Shown here in pieces: positions 4,960-12,411 of a DNA stretch of 15,853 nucleotides (its first letter is position 1; each line of letters opens with the position of its first letter). Where the stretch lies: assembly GCA_017652345.1 (NCBI GenBank), contig JAGCBE010000392.1, positions 1-15,853 on the forward strand. The letters run 5' to 3'. The position numbers were made by a program, and so were the translations under genes. Under the pieces are notes generated by a model. The model was not told where the DNA came from. It made no database searches and saw only the letters and a program-made list of their open reading frames with translations. Origin of the DNA: Methanobrevibacter sp. GTDB taxonomy: Archaea; Methanobacteriota; Methanobacteria; Methanobacteriales; Methanobacteriaceae.

Positions 4960-5877
4960 ATGAGTAGACGAAATGCTATAACTCAGATAGATAATTTTAA
5001 AACAACAAATATGTATAAAAGACAATATGTGTCTCTTGCTGAAAATGTATTTAATATTAAAAATCTGAACGAAGTAGCACCATTTATGGATTATTCGTAT
5101 GTAAATCATGAACTTGTTTACAAAGGTAGAATAGCATTTTTTATGGATGAGTATTTAGGATTATTAGCACTTCCATTTATGAACGTAGGAAAATTGGATT
5201 TATACGGACGCCCAATAGTAATACAAGTAATTGGAAGAAACGGATATACTAGAGAACTTAATCCTGGTGAATATGTTATAATGTACGATAATAGAAGTAA
5301 ACAAGCTCTTATTTATGATATCTTACAATATGCAGAACGTACAGCTCAGATACAAAGAACAATAGATATAAATATTGCTCAGCAAAGAACAAATAGATTA
5401 TGGAAAACTAAGTCGGAAAATAAGAAAACTATTGAAGATTTAATAGATGGAATATCAGCTAATAATGAGGCAATAGTTACCTATGATAATATTGATTTAG
5501 AAGAAACTACTGGAATACTTGCACCAGCTCCGTTTGTTAGTGATAAGTTATCAGAACAAAAAGATAAAATATGGAACGAGTTTTTACGTTTAATTGGAGT
5601 AGCTAACTCAAGTTTTCAAAAGAAAGAACGTAATATAAAAGATGAAGTATTTATATCTCAAGCTGGAACAATAGCAAGTAGGTTTACAAGATTTAATGCA
5701 AGAGTAGATGCAATAGATAAAATCAATAAATTATGGAATCTAAATTTAGAGGTAGAATATTATGATGGACTACCTACTACATTAACTATGGAGGGAGGAA
5801 TTGAAGATGAATATATGGACACTGAATCCAACTTATCCAATGAATCAGATACAAACAGACTTGATGATGAATCCTAA
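4960..5877 (+). CDS. Connector / portal protein (upper collar, gp10-like)
   Basis: A 305-aa protein, matching phi29 gp10 (309 aa) in length and in its place after the capsid gene. It should form the ring at the unique head vertex through which DNA passes and to which the packaging motor docks. Visible features are an N-terminal basic start (MSRRNAIT), beta-rich central sequence (VGKLDLYGRPIVIQVIG), long helical stretches with many Gln and Arg at about 125-160, and an acidic tail. AAAGGAGA (4946-4953) serves ATG 4960. The last 71 bases overlap the start of the lower collar gene in another frame, so the acidic tail is encoded in dual-use DNA. Confidence 0.82.
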   Translation: MSRRNAITQIDNFKTTNMYKRQYVSLAENVFNIKNLNEVAPFMDYSYVNHELVYKGRIAFFMDEYLGLLALPFMNVGKLDLYGRPIVIQVIGRNGYTRELNPGEYVIMYDNRSKQALIYDILQYAERTAQIQRTIDINIAQQRTNRLWKTKSENKKTIEDLIDGISANNEAIVTYDNIDLEETTGILAPAPFVSDKLSEQKDKIWNEFLRLIGVANSSFQKKERNIKDEVFISQAGTIASRFTRFNARVDAIDKINKLWNLNLEVEYYDGLPTTLTMEGGIEDEYMDTESNLSNESDTNRLDDES

Positions 5878-6499
5878 ACCTCCAACACTTTACGCAATAA
5901 TGAATTCAATAGCTAATTATGATACTCTAGAAAAAACTAAAATTAGAAATTTAGCAAAAGCAACTAGAGAAAAGATTTTTGATTTTGATTATCCATTATC
6001 TAGTAAAGTTAATAAAGAAGATTTTGAGTGTCAGATTCTTAATCATTTTATAATGAGAAGAATAGGACAAGAAACATTTACAGCTTTTCAACTTTTTCTA
6101 GAAAATAAACTTAATGAAATATTACCATATTATAATATAATGTTCGATTCACTAGCTGATTATAACTTGTTTAATGATGGTGAAGTTATCACTAGAAATA
6201 GAACAGATAATGGAACTAGTACATTAAATAGTGCTAATGAAATGAAAAGTAAATATGCTGAATATCCTATGAATGAATTATCAGATATTGATGATGGAAA
6301 GTATGTTACTAATCAAACAACTAATAATGGTACTAATGGAACTAATGGAACAAGCTCTAATATTTCACGTGAAACTGAAACACGAAGTGGTATTGATAAA
6401 ATGGATTTATATCAAAAATACTTGCAAACTGAGAAATCAAAAATAATGACTTTGATTTATAAAGATTTAAATATCTTATTTTATGGCTTAGCCGACTAG
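5807..6499 (+). CDS. Lower collar / tail tube protein (gp11-like)
   Basis: A 230-aa protein placed where phi29 has lower collar gp11 (293 aa). I choose ATG 5807 since GGAGGGAGG (5790-5798) ends eight bases upstream; a TTG at 5801 is too close to that site and ATGs near 5861 have none. Residues 20-110 are helical; 125-185 are Asn/Thr/Gly-rich with repeated NGT units (NNGTNGTNGTSS), a flexible insertion; the C-terminus (LYQKYLQTEKSKIMTLIYKD) is helical. The gene overlaps the connector by 71 bases in the +1 frame. The product should extend the connector into the tail tube. Assignment is by order and general pattern. Confidence 0.72.
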   Translation: MNIWTLNPTYPMNQIQTDLMMNPKPPTLYAIMNSIANYDTLEKTKIRNLAKATREKIFDFDYPLSSKVNKEDFECQILNHFIMRRIGQETFTAFQLFLENKLNEILPYYNIMFDSLADYNLFNDGEVITRNRTDNGTSTLNSANEMKSKYAEYPMNELSDIDDGKYVTNQTTNNGTNGTNGTSSNISRETETRSGIDKMDLYQKYLQTEKSKIMTLIYKDLNILFYGLAD

Positions 6500-6513
6500 A
6501 AAGGAGTGATAAT

Positions 6514-8850
6514 ATGATATTTAGAAACTGGGTACTAGAAAATTTTCCTTTTTTAGAGGATGATTTTGATGCTTTAACTGATTATGAATTATTTTGTAAA
6601 ATGTTAGAGTATGTAAAACAATTTGCTAAAGATAATGAAGATTTTAATAAAAGATTAACAGACTTAGAAAACTATATAAATAATTTAGATTTACAAGATG
6701 AAGTTAACAATAAATTAGATGAAATGGCTAGTGATGGAACATTACAAGAAATAGTAGCAGATTATTTAAATAGTAAAGCATTATTTATTTTTGAAAATGT
6801 AGAAAGTATGAAAGAATCTACTAATTTAATTGATGGTAGCTATGCTAAGACTTTAGGATTTTATACTAAAGGTGATAGGGGTGGCGCAATTTATATAATT
6901 AGAAATAAAAATGATAATGAAACTGCTGATAATATGGTTACTTTTGAAATTAATCAAGACTATATAGCTGAATATATAGAGGGTAGTGGAAATATAAGAA
7001 AATTCGGCGCTACTGGTAACGGTATTACAGATGATGCACCTTTCATTCGTAGAGCCATCGCTTATTTAAAAGAAAGGAATCAAGGTAATTTATTTATACC
7101 AAAAGGAACATACTATATTAGTAGTGGTGACCCTAGAGGCTTAAATGATGGAAATCATAAATATAGTGATTATTGGGGTTGCTTTGAAATAATTGATAAT
7201 TTAAGTGTTATTGGTGAGGGTGAAGAAAGTATTTTCCTATATAATTCAAATAGATTAGGTTATAATTTAACTACTAATAGATATGATGTAGGAGCAGTAT
7301 TTACCAATATGCGTGTTAGTGGAGTAGATTTTTATAGTGTTAATGGTACTATTACATTTAAAGATTTTAAAGTTGTATATACTGACATTGAACAAGAAAG
7401 TTTAAATGTGAGAGATACTATTGACGGACAATTTGTTAGAATAACAACCAGTACCGTAACACCATGGACACCAGAAAAAAATGGTAATGTAATTGTTGAA
7501 AATTTAAATATAGAGAATATACCATCACACCAAGTTATTGTTGTAACAGGTGGAAAATCATTTACTGCTAATAATATAATAATGCATAATTTCGGTAAAG
7601 AAGTAAATACAGCTACAACAGATTTTTCAGGTTTATTTATTAATGCTAAATATTGTAATATTTCAAACTGTAAATTATATAATGATACTTTAAGTGATGG
7701 AACTGCTTTTGATATACAAAGTACTTTTACAAATGTAATTGGTAATGAAGTATATAAAATAAGTCAATTTATGAATTGTACCGGAAGTGCATTAACACAA
7801 CCTAAAGCAATTTATAATATATCTAATAATATAGCAGTTGATATATACTCTTTCGTCAATGGATGGATTTATACATATACTAAAATTGACACTTTAAATA
7901 TACACGATAATAATGTAATATTATTAGGTGACAATATTAATATTAATGAATATATATTTCATACTTCAACAGATGAGGGAAGTTTTTCAAGTAGTCATTT
8001 ACCAATAGAACAATTAATATTTAAAAATAATAATTGTTCTACTAATATTACAAATACTAATAATGTTAATAGCCCTAGTGATTATTCATTTAAAACAAGA
8101 TGCATTAAAAATATAGATATTGAAAATAATAATATACATGATTTTAGAAGAAATTTTATTGATTTAAGTGATATAGATAATTTACCAGTATTTAACAATT
8201 TAATATTTAATAATAATAATTTTGCAAGATGTTGTTTACATAATCCAACTGCAAGTGTTAGACGTGTATTTTACTTTAACATTACACCATATTATACATC
8301 TGATATTCAAAAGAAAGTTATTATAAAAAATAATATAATAAATCAAAGTAATATCTCAGATACTTCTTGTATAATGATAAATGCTAATCAAGGTAATTCA
8401 CAGCAATATACAAATACTAAATTTTATGTAATTGACAATGAACTTTTTGCAGAAGATTATTTACATGAGTTAAACGTAAAAATGTCTGGTACAGGTGGAA
8501 CTTGTCCTAATTGTGTAACAATTAAACATCAGTTTAAAGACACAACTGTTACATTACCAGTAACATTATTCAGTTTTAATAATAGATGTGATAGTATTAA
8601 TATAACATCTGCTTCTGAATTTAGATCATTGATTAATGGTAGAGAGTGTGTTATAAAAGTATTATATAATAATGGAAGTACTACAACATGGAGAGTTGAG
8701 GGTTATGCTTCTTCATCCCCTATTGAGGGTTATTACCCTAAAGGCTCTTTACTTAAAAATAGTACTCCATCTTTTACAAATGAATCACCTTATGCTTGGT
8801 TATGTACAGCTAGTGGAAACCCATCAACATGGACACCTGTTAATTGGTAA
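6514..8850 (+). CDS. Appendage / tailspike with pectate-lyase-like beta-helix (gp12-like)
   Basis: A 778-aa protein. Residues 1-85 are an N-terminal virion-attachment part (NWVLENFPFLEDDFDALTDY, then coiled coil). Residues 88-160 form a linker domain. From 162 (RKFGATGNGITDDAPFIRRA) a pectate-lyase-3-type right-handed beta-helix runs to about 690, with many Asn-rich rungs such as NNNI and NISNN. The last 80 residues (from SASEF, with YYPKGSLL and ending WTPVNW) look like the small C-terminal trimerisation or binding domain of phage tailspikes. In phi29, gp12 appendages bind and cut wall teichoic acid; here the substrate is unknown and no catalytic residues can be assigned. The gene follows the lower collar by 14 bases with AAAGGAGTGAT (6500-6510). 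Confidence 0.8.
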   Translation: MIFRNWVLENFPFLEDDFDALTDYELFCKMLEYVKQFAKDNEDFNKRLTDLENYINNLDLQDEVNNKLDEMASDGTLQEIVADYLNSKALFIFENVESMKESTNLIDGSYAKTLGFYTKGDRGGAIYIIRNKNDNETADNMVTFEINQDYIAEYIEGSGNIRKFGATGNGITDDAPFIRRAIAYLKERNQGNLFIPKGTYYISSGDPRGLNDGNHKYSDYWGCFEIIDNLSVIGEGEESIFLYNSNRLGYNLTTNRYDVGAVFTNMRVSGVDFYSVNGTITFKDFKVVYTDIEQESLNVRDTIDGQFVRITTSTVTPWTPEKNGNVIVENLNIENIPSHQVIVVTGGKSFTANNIIMHNFGKEVNTATTDFSGLFINAKYCNISNCKLYNDTLSDGTAFDIQSTFTNVIGNEVYKISQFMNCTGSALTQPKAIYNISNNIAVDIYSFVNGWIYTYTKIDTLNIHDNNVILLGDNININEYIFHTSTDEGSFSSSHLPIEQLIFKNNNCSTNITNTNNVNSPSDYSFKTRCIKNIDIENNNIHDFRRNFIDLSDIDNLPVFNNLIFNNNNFARCCLHNPTASVRRVFYFNITPYYTSDIQKKVIIKNNIINQSNISDTSCIMINANQGNSQQYTNTKFYVIDNELFAEDYLHELNVKMSGTGGTCPNCVTIKHQFKDTTVTLPVTLFSFNNRCDSINITSASEFRSLINGRECVIKVLYNNGSTTTWRVEGYASSSPIEGYYPKGSLLKNSTPSFTNESPYAWLCTASGNPSTWTPVNW

Positions 8851-8853
8851 AAT

Positions 8854-8885
8854 AAAAAAGACACAATTAAGTGTCTTTTTTTTTT
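8854..8885. terminator. Bidirectional terminator between convergent operons
   Basis: An 11-bp stem (8854-8864 with 8871-8881) around loop AATTAA has an A-run on its left and a T-run to 8885 on its right, so it can stop RNA polymerase from either side. It lies between the appendage stop (8850) and the tail knob stop (8889). Confidence 0.88.
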
Positions 8886-8888
8886 ATT

Positions 8889-10499
8889 TTAACTTACAAT
8901 AGGATTAGATATAGTATAATTTCCAAAATTAGTATAATTATGAAATATTGTAACACCTTTTCTACATATTTCATTAATTTTTTCTAAATCATTAGCTGGT
9001 ATATCTCCACTTATTAATTCATCCATACCACCGACTTTAATAAAGTTGAATTGTGTTCTAGATTTTAAATTAGGTTGTTTAACTTCATTTACCTTATAAC
9101 CAAACCTAGATAGATACCTGTCTATAACAATAGCATATTCTTTTTTTATAGTCATAGGATAAATGTTAAATGTATTTTTTTGTGAAAAATTTAAATCACC
9201 TTGATTTACTCCACCTCTAGCTGTAGGAGGTTGTAAACTATGCTCATATACACTAGCCATGGTATTAGCGATACTACCAAAACCACCTACAATACCACCA
9301 GCTACTCCTCCAGTTGCTACTCCGGAAAAAATACTACCAGCAATATTTAAAGGAATATTAACAGCTTGAGATGTTAGCCAATTAGTATACGCATCATTTA
9401 ACCAAGTACAAGTTGGTAGTTTACCAGCATCCATAGAATATAATTTATTACCAAGAGTACTACTTCCAGTACCTTTAACAGCATAATCTACTGGATATAA
9501 TTTTATAGAACATCCCACACCTAATGTACCCTTTAAATTAAAACCACAACTATTTCCATTAAATAATTCATAATGATAATCAGTTACAATACCACCATTA
9601 TTGGTTATATTTAAAAAACAATATGGAAATGTTAACAATTTATTATTAACTGGGAAATAATCATTATCTAAGTGGTCGGCTTTAGGGTAACCAATATCAC
9701 CAAAATCAGTTGCAACAGTACTAGTTGGAACAAAAGCAAACTCAAAATCATAGGTAGTTGAATCCCAGTCAGATGAAATAAAATCACACATCGTATAAGG
9801 ACAAACAAATAATGTAGCAATATTATCATCACTTATATTTTGATGAACTTCATCTAAGTATAAATTAAAATCTCTAGGCGTTTTAAAAGCTAAATAATAA
9901 AGTCCACTATATATACCATTATATTGACTTTGTTGCGCTCTTAGTGGAATAGCATAATCTAAACCAAGCGTAGTGACTCCAGCTATTATAACTACATCAG
10001 ATAAATAATACATGTTAGTTAAATTAGGGTCACTTTCTGAATTGTTTTTAATTTGAGATATATATTCTCCAATTTCTAAATTTTCCGGAATAGTATGTTT
10101 TCCTATAGTGTCATCATCTACATGTTCTCTTTCTATAAATACTTTTCCTACACTAAATCTAGAGTACCATGTACTCCATACATCTACCTCAAAAGTTATC
10201 TCAGTACTTCCTATATTAATTAATTTAACATCAGTCACCCATGCAAAAATCCATTTATTTCCAAAACGTGGATTTTTAAAAGCTACATAATTAGAATACA
10301 TGGCACTAGAATATGGATGAGACAAAACTATTTTATTATTTGCTTTTTCTATAAAATTGTATTTATCAGCTTGATAAATTGCATTATTACGACATAAAGT
10401 AACCATATCAGATTCACTATAAGATAGTACGTTTTCATAATTTCTATCTAATTTAATACCTTTACATAGTATTATTTCATTATCTTTATTATCTATCAT
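8889..10499 (-). CDS. Tail knob / distal tube protein (gp9-like)
   Basis: A 536-aa protein. Residues 75-145 (FEVDVWSTWYSRFSVGKVFI, EREHVDDDTIG) resemble the N-terminal region of phi29 tail knob gp9, in which a beta-rich domain ends in a VEREHV-like motif. Residues 375-420 are a glycine-rich hydrophobic stretch (IAGSIFSGVATGGVAGGIVG), as in the long loop of gp9 that closes the tube and inserts in the host membrane to make a DNA channel; TARGGVNQGDLNF follows. The gene is last in the leftward operon, starts 11 bases inside the preceding gene, and ends at the bidirectional terminator. In phi29 gp9 is in the late rightward operon, so the strand is unusual by that standard. Confidence 0.82.
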   Translation of the reverse strand: MIDNKDNEIILCKGIKLDRNYENVLSYSESDMVTLCRNNAIYQADKYNFIEKANNKIVLSHPYSSAMYSNYVAFKNPRFGNKWIFAWVTDVKLINIGSTEITFEVDVWSTWYSRFSVGKVFIEREHVDDDTIGKHTIPENLEIGEYISQIKNNSESDPNLTNMYYLSDVVIIAGVTTLGLDYAIPLRAQQSQYNGIYSGLYYLAFKTPRDFNLYLDEVHQNISDDNIATLFVCPYTMCDFISSDWDSTTYDFEFAFVPTSTVATDFGDIGYPKADHLDNDYFPVNNKLLTFPYCFLNITNNGGIVTDYHYELFNGNSCGFNLKGTLGVGCSIKLYPVDYAVKGTGSSTLGNKLYSMDAGKLPTCTWLNDAYTNWLTSQAVNIPLNIAGSIFSGVATGGVAGGIVGGFGSIANTMASVYEHSLQPPTARGGVNQGDLNFSQKNTFNIYPMTIKKEYAIVIDRYLSRFGYKVNEVKQPNLKSRTQFNFIKVGGMDELISGDIPANDLEKINEICRKGVTIFHNYTNFGNYTISNPIVS

Positions 10500-10869
10500 A
10501 ATCTAACATCATCTCCCTACTATCTTCTATAATAGCAAGTTTTTTAGAAAATTTCAACTTCCTTTTAAATTTGTCCATCTCAAACTCAGTTTCAAAATAC
10601 TTAAAAAATGTTTTTCCACTTATTAAATTCTTTAGAAGTAAATATAATTTATTCATAAAACTACTACCCTCAAACCTTTTATCTATTTTAAAAGATTTAT
10701 CTTTCTTTAAATTAGTTTCCTCAAATATTATATATTTAGGCATATTATTAAATTTTATTAAATGATGCTGTAATTCTTTGTAATTGTTAAATAATCTGTA
10801 AAAGTACCTCTCAAAACTATCATAGTTAGATTTTTCTATAGTCATTAAAATATATCTTTTTTCTTTCAT
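10489..10869 (-). CDS. Unknown 126-aa basic protein
   Basis: I do not recognise this protein. It is rich in Lys, Phe and Tyr (YFYRLFNNYKELQHHL, KYFETEFEMDKFKRKLKF), probably alpha/beta, with no membrane segment or catalytic motif. It lies between the packaging ATPase and the tail knob and overlaps the knob start by 11 bases, so it is expressed with them. AAAAGGAGA just upstream of the ATG at 10869 supports the start. A role in packaging or tail assembly is only suggested by position. Confidence 0.6.
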   Translation of the reverse strand: MKEKRYILMTIEKSNYDSFERYFYRLFNNYKELQHHLIKFNNMPKYIIFEETNLKKDKSFKIDKRFEGSSFMNKLYLLLKNLISGKTFFKYFETEFEMDKFKRKLKFSKKLAIIEDSREMMLDYDR

Positions 10870-10898
10870 ATTATCTCCTTTTAATAATCAAAACACCC

Positions 10899-11990
10899 TT
10901 ATCTTCTTATACTAAAATCTATTACTTGTTTAAAATCTGTGCCAACTAAATCATTACAATAAAATATTTTATCTTCACGAAATGTCATTAATAAGTTTTT
11001 TAAATTTTCATTTTTAATAGTTATATCGTAAATGTTTCTTTGCCAATATGGATTAATGTCTATTTTATCTGATATGACTAGTGTATTTTTTCTAATTTCT
11101 TTTTTATCATCCATAGGATAAATAAACCAACATGTTTTATCTTTTTCTTCCTTATCTTGTAAAAACTCTGATATAAATCTAAAAGACTGAAATTGAAATA
11201 TAAATCTAAAACATACATTATAACATTTATAGCTTTTAGGAAGATGTGGTTGTGGACTACTTTGCCAACTTCCATCACTCATCATCTCTTTACTCCATCC
11301 AATAGTATGAGAACTTACTCCAGTAGACTCACAAAACTCAATAGCCAATTTTACTTTATCATCACCAGTTGAATCAATTATCTTTTCTTCAATAGTACCT
11401 TGTTTTTGTTTACTTATTATCTCATGTAATCCCCACTCATAAATATAAGGGCATACTCTTGAAATACTATTACCAACAAGCCATAATTTAGTAGTACCTC
11501 TTTTTCTATCTACTGTTGCATAAAGATTCATTAATTTAGTAGGTTCTTCAACTAAATATCTACTTCTAGTCATAAATTCCTCAAAGATAATATCTTCTAC
11601 ATCTAAGAAAGAACCACCCGCGAAATTTTGCTCTGTTGATAAAGCCATAGCATAACCTATCTTTTCACCTTTAACAGCTTTCATCTCTTGTATATTATAC
11701 TTAGCTAAATATATTTGTTTACGATACTGGATGATACAGTCATATTTACCTTTAGTCAAACCCTCTACATCTACATCTTGGAAATATTGCTCTATACCAG
11801 TTGATGTTATTTCCTCTCTAAATCTACGTAATAGAATAAATCTTTTTCCAGTTTCAAGGTATTTTATAACAGCTCTTTTATGCTTTAATTGATATGATTT
11901 ACCATTACTTCTTTCTCCAAAAAGAATATTAATATCAGCATTTTTACTTACTAAATTATCTATGTTATAATGCTTTATTTCTCTTTTCAT
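10899..11990 (-). CDS. DNA packaging ATPase (gp16-like)
   Basis: A 363-aa protein, close to the 332 aa of phi29 gp16. Walker A is Gly25-Glu-Arg-Ser-Asn-Gly-Lys31-Ser32; Walker B is DIIFEE (133-138), whose Glu would activate water. RFILLRRFREE (50-60) and DRKRG (161-165) supply basic residues, one of them a possible arginine finger, and KLWLVGNS (168-175) looks like the coupling strand. It should form a ring at the connector and drive DNA into the prohead. phi29 gp16 needs the packaging RNA to dock, which is why the structured RNA at 253-405 matters. The start overlaps the previous gene by four bases (ATGA). Transcribed with the replication genes. Confidence 0.88.
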   Translation of the reverse strand: MKREIKHYNIDNLVSKNADINILFGERSNGKSYQLKHKRAVIKYLETGKRFILLRRFREEITSTGIEQYFQDVDVEGLTKGKYDCIIQYRKQIYLAKYNIQEMKAVKGEKIGYAMALSTEQNFAGGSFLDVEDIIFEEFMTRSRYLVEEPTKLMNLYATVDRKRGTTKLWLVGNSISRVCPYIYEWGLHEIISKQKQGTIEEKIIDSTGDDKVKLAIEFCESTGVSSHTIGWSKEMMSDGSWQSSPQPHLPKSYKCYNVCFRFIFQFQSFRFISEFLQDKEEKDKTCWFIYPMDDKKEIRKNTLVISDKIDINPYWQRNIYDITIKNENLKNLLMTFREDKIFYCNDLVGTDFKQVIDFSIRR

Positions 11991-12151
11991 ATTTCCTCAA
12001 TATCATCAAAATCATCAGTTATATGTAAACCTATTGCTAGATTATGTAAACCACATATCTCATTAGTTATCATTTTAATTTCTTCTTTTAATTTTTCATT
12101 TTCTTTTATAAGTTGTGCTACCATTGATTCTTCTTCATCCATAACATCCAT
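11987..12151 (-). CDS. Acidic 54-aa coiled-coil protein
   Basis: A 54-aa protein missed by length filters. ATG at 12151 shares a base with the stop of the HTH-like gene (TAATG); AAAGGAGATG precedes it; its stop overlaps the ATPase start (ATGA). Residues 6-30 form a likely coiled coil (ESMVAQLIKENEKLKEEIKM) and the C-terminus is acidic (TDDFDDIEEI). Its tight fit between two genes, with good signals at both ends, argues it is translated. Function unknown; an adaptor or regulator role would be a guess. Confidence 0.65.
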   Translation of the reverse strand: MDVMDEEESMVAQLIKENEKLKEEIKMITNEICGLHNLAIGLHITDDFDDIEEI

Positions 12152-12411
12152 TATATCATCTCCTTTAACATTTTATTTTCTTTTTCAAGTTTCATAATAA
12201 CTTCATCATATAAAGCTAGTGTAACCATATCTTCTGGTTTATTTTGTATCATTAATATTAATAACTCTCTTATTATTTCCTTTTTAACTTTTCTATAATT
12301 CTCATCCGTTGTTTGTCCATTAAAAACATTACAACTTCTTATACCTAGTTTTTTACAGATACTAGCAACTGTTATGTTTGTAAATTCTTTTATAAATTGA
12401 TAATCATTCAT
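12151..12411 (-). CDS. Small HTH-like phage protein
   Basis: An 86-aa protein. The start at 12411 is preferred over one at 12456 because GGAGGAG lies seven bases upstream and the longer form would run far into the polymerase gene. Residues 10-45 (NITVASICKKLGIRSCNVF, then NGQTTDENYRKV) resemble a helix-turn-helix with a following helix, a pattern seen in small Firmicutes phage proteins; residues 70-86 are a coiled coil (EVIMKLEKENKMLKEM). A DNA-binding regulator is possible, perhaps controlling early or late transcription as gp4 does in phi29, but there is no sequence link to gp4. The start overlaps the polymerase end by eight bases. Confidence 0.6.
   Translation of the reverse strand: MNDYQFIKEFTNITVASICKKLGIRSCNVFNGQTTDENYRKVKKEIIRELLILMIQNKPEDMVTLALYDEVIMKLEKENKMLKEMI

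Noticed and set aside
4918..5109. 63-codon minus-strand ORF at the connector start
   Set aside because: Antisense shadow covering the terminator and the connector ribosome site.
8672..8902. 76-codon plus-strand ORF over the end of the appendage gene
   Set aside because: Lies in another frame of a clear C-terminal domain and runs through the terminator.
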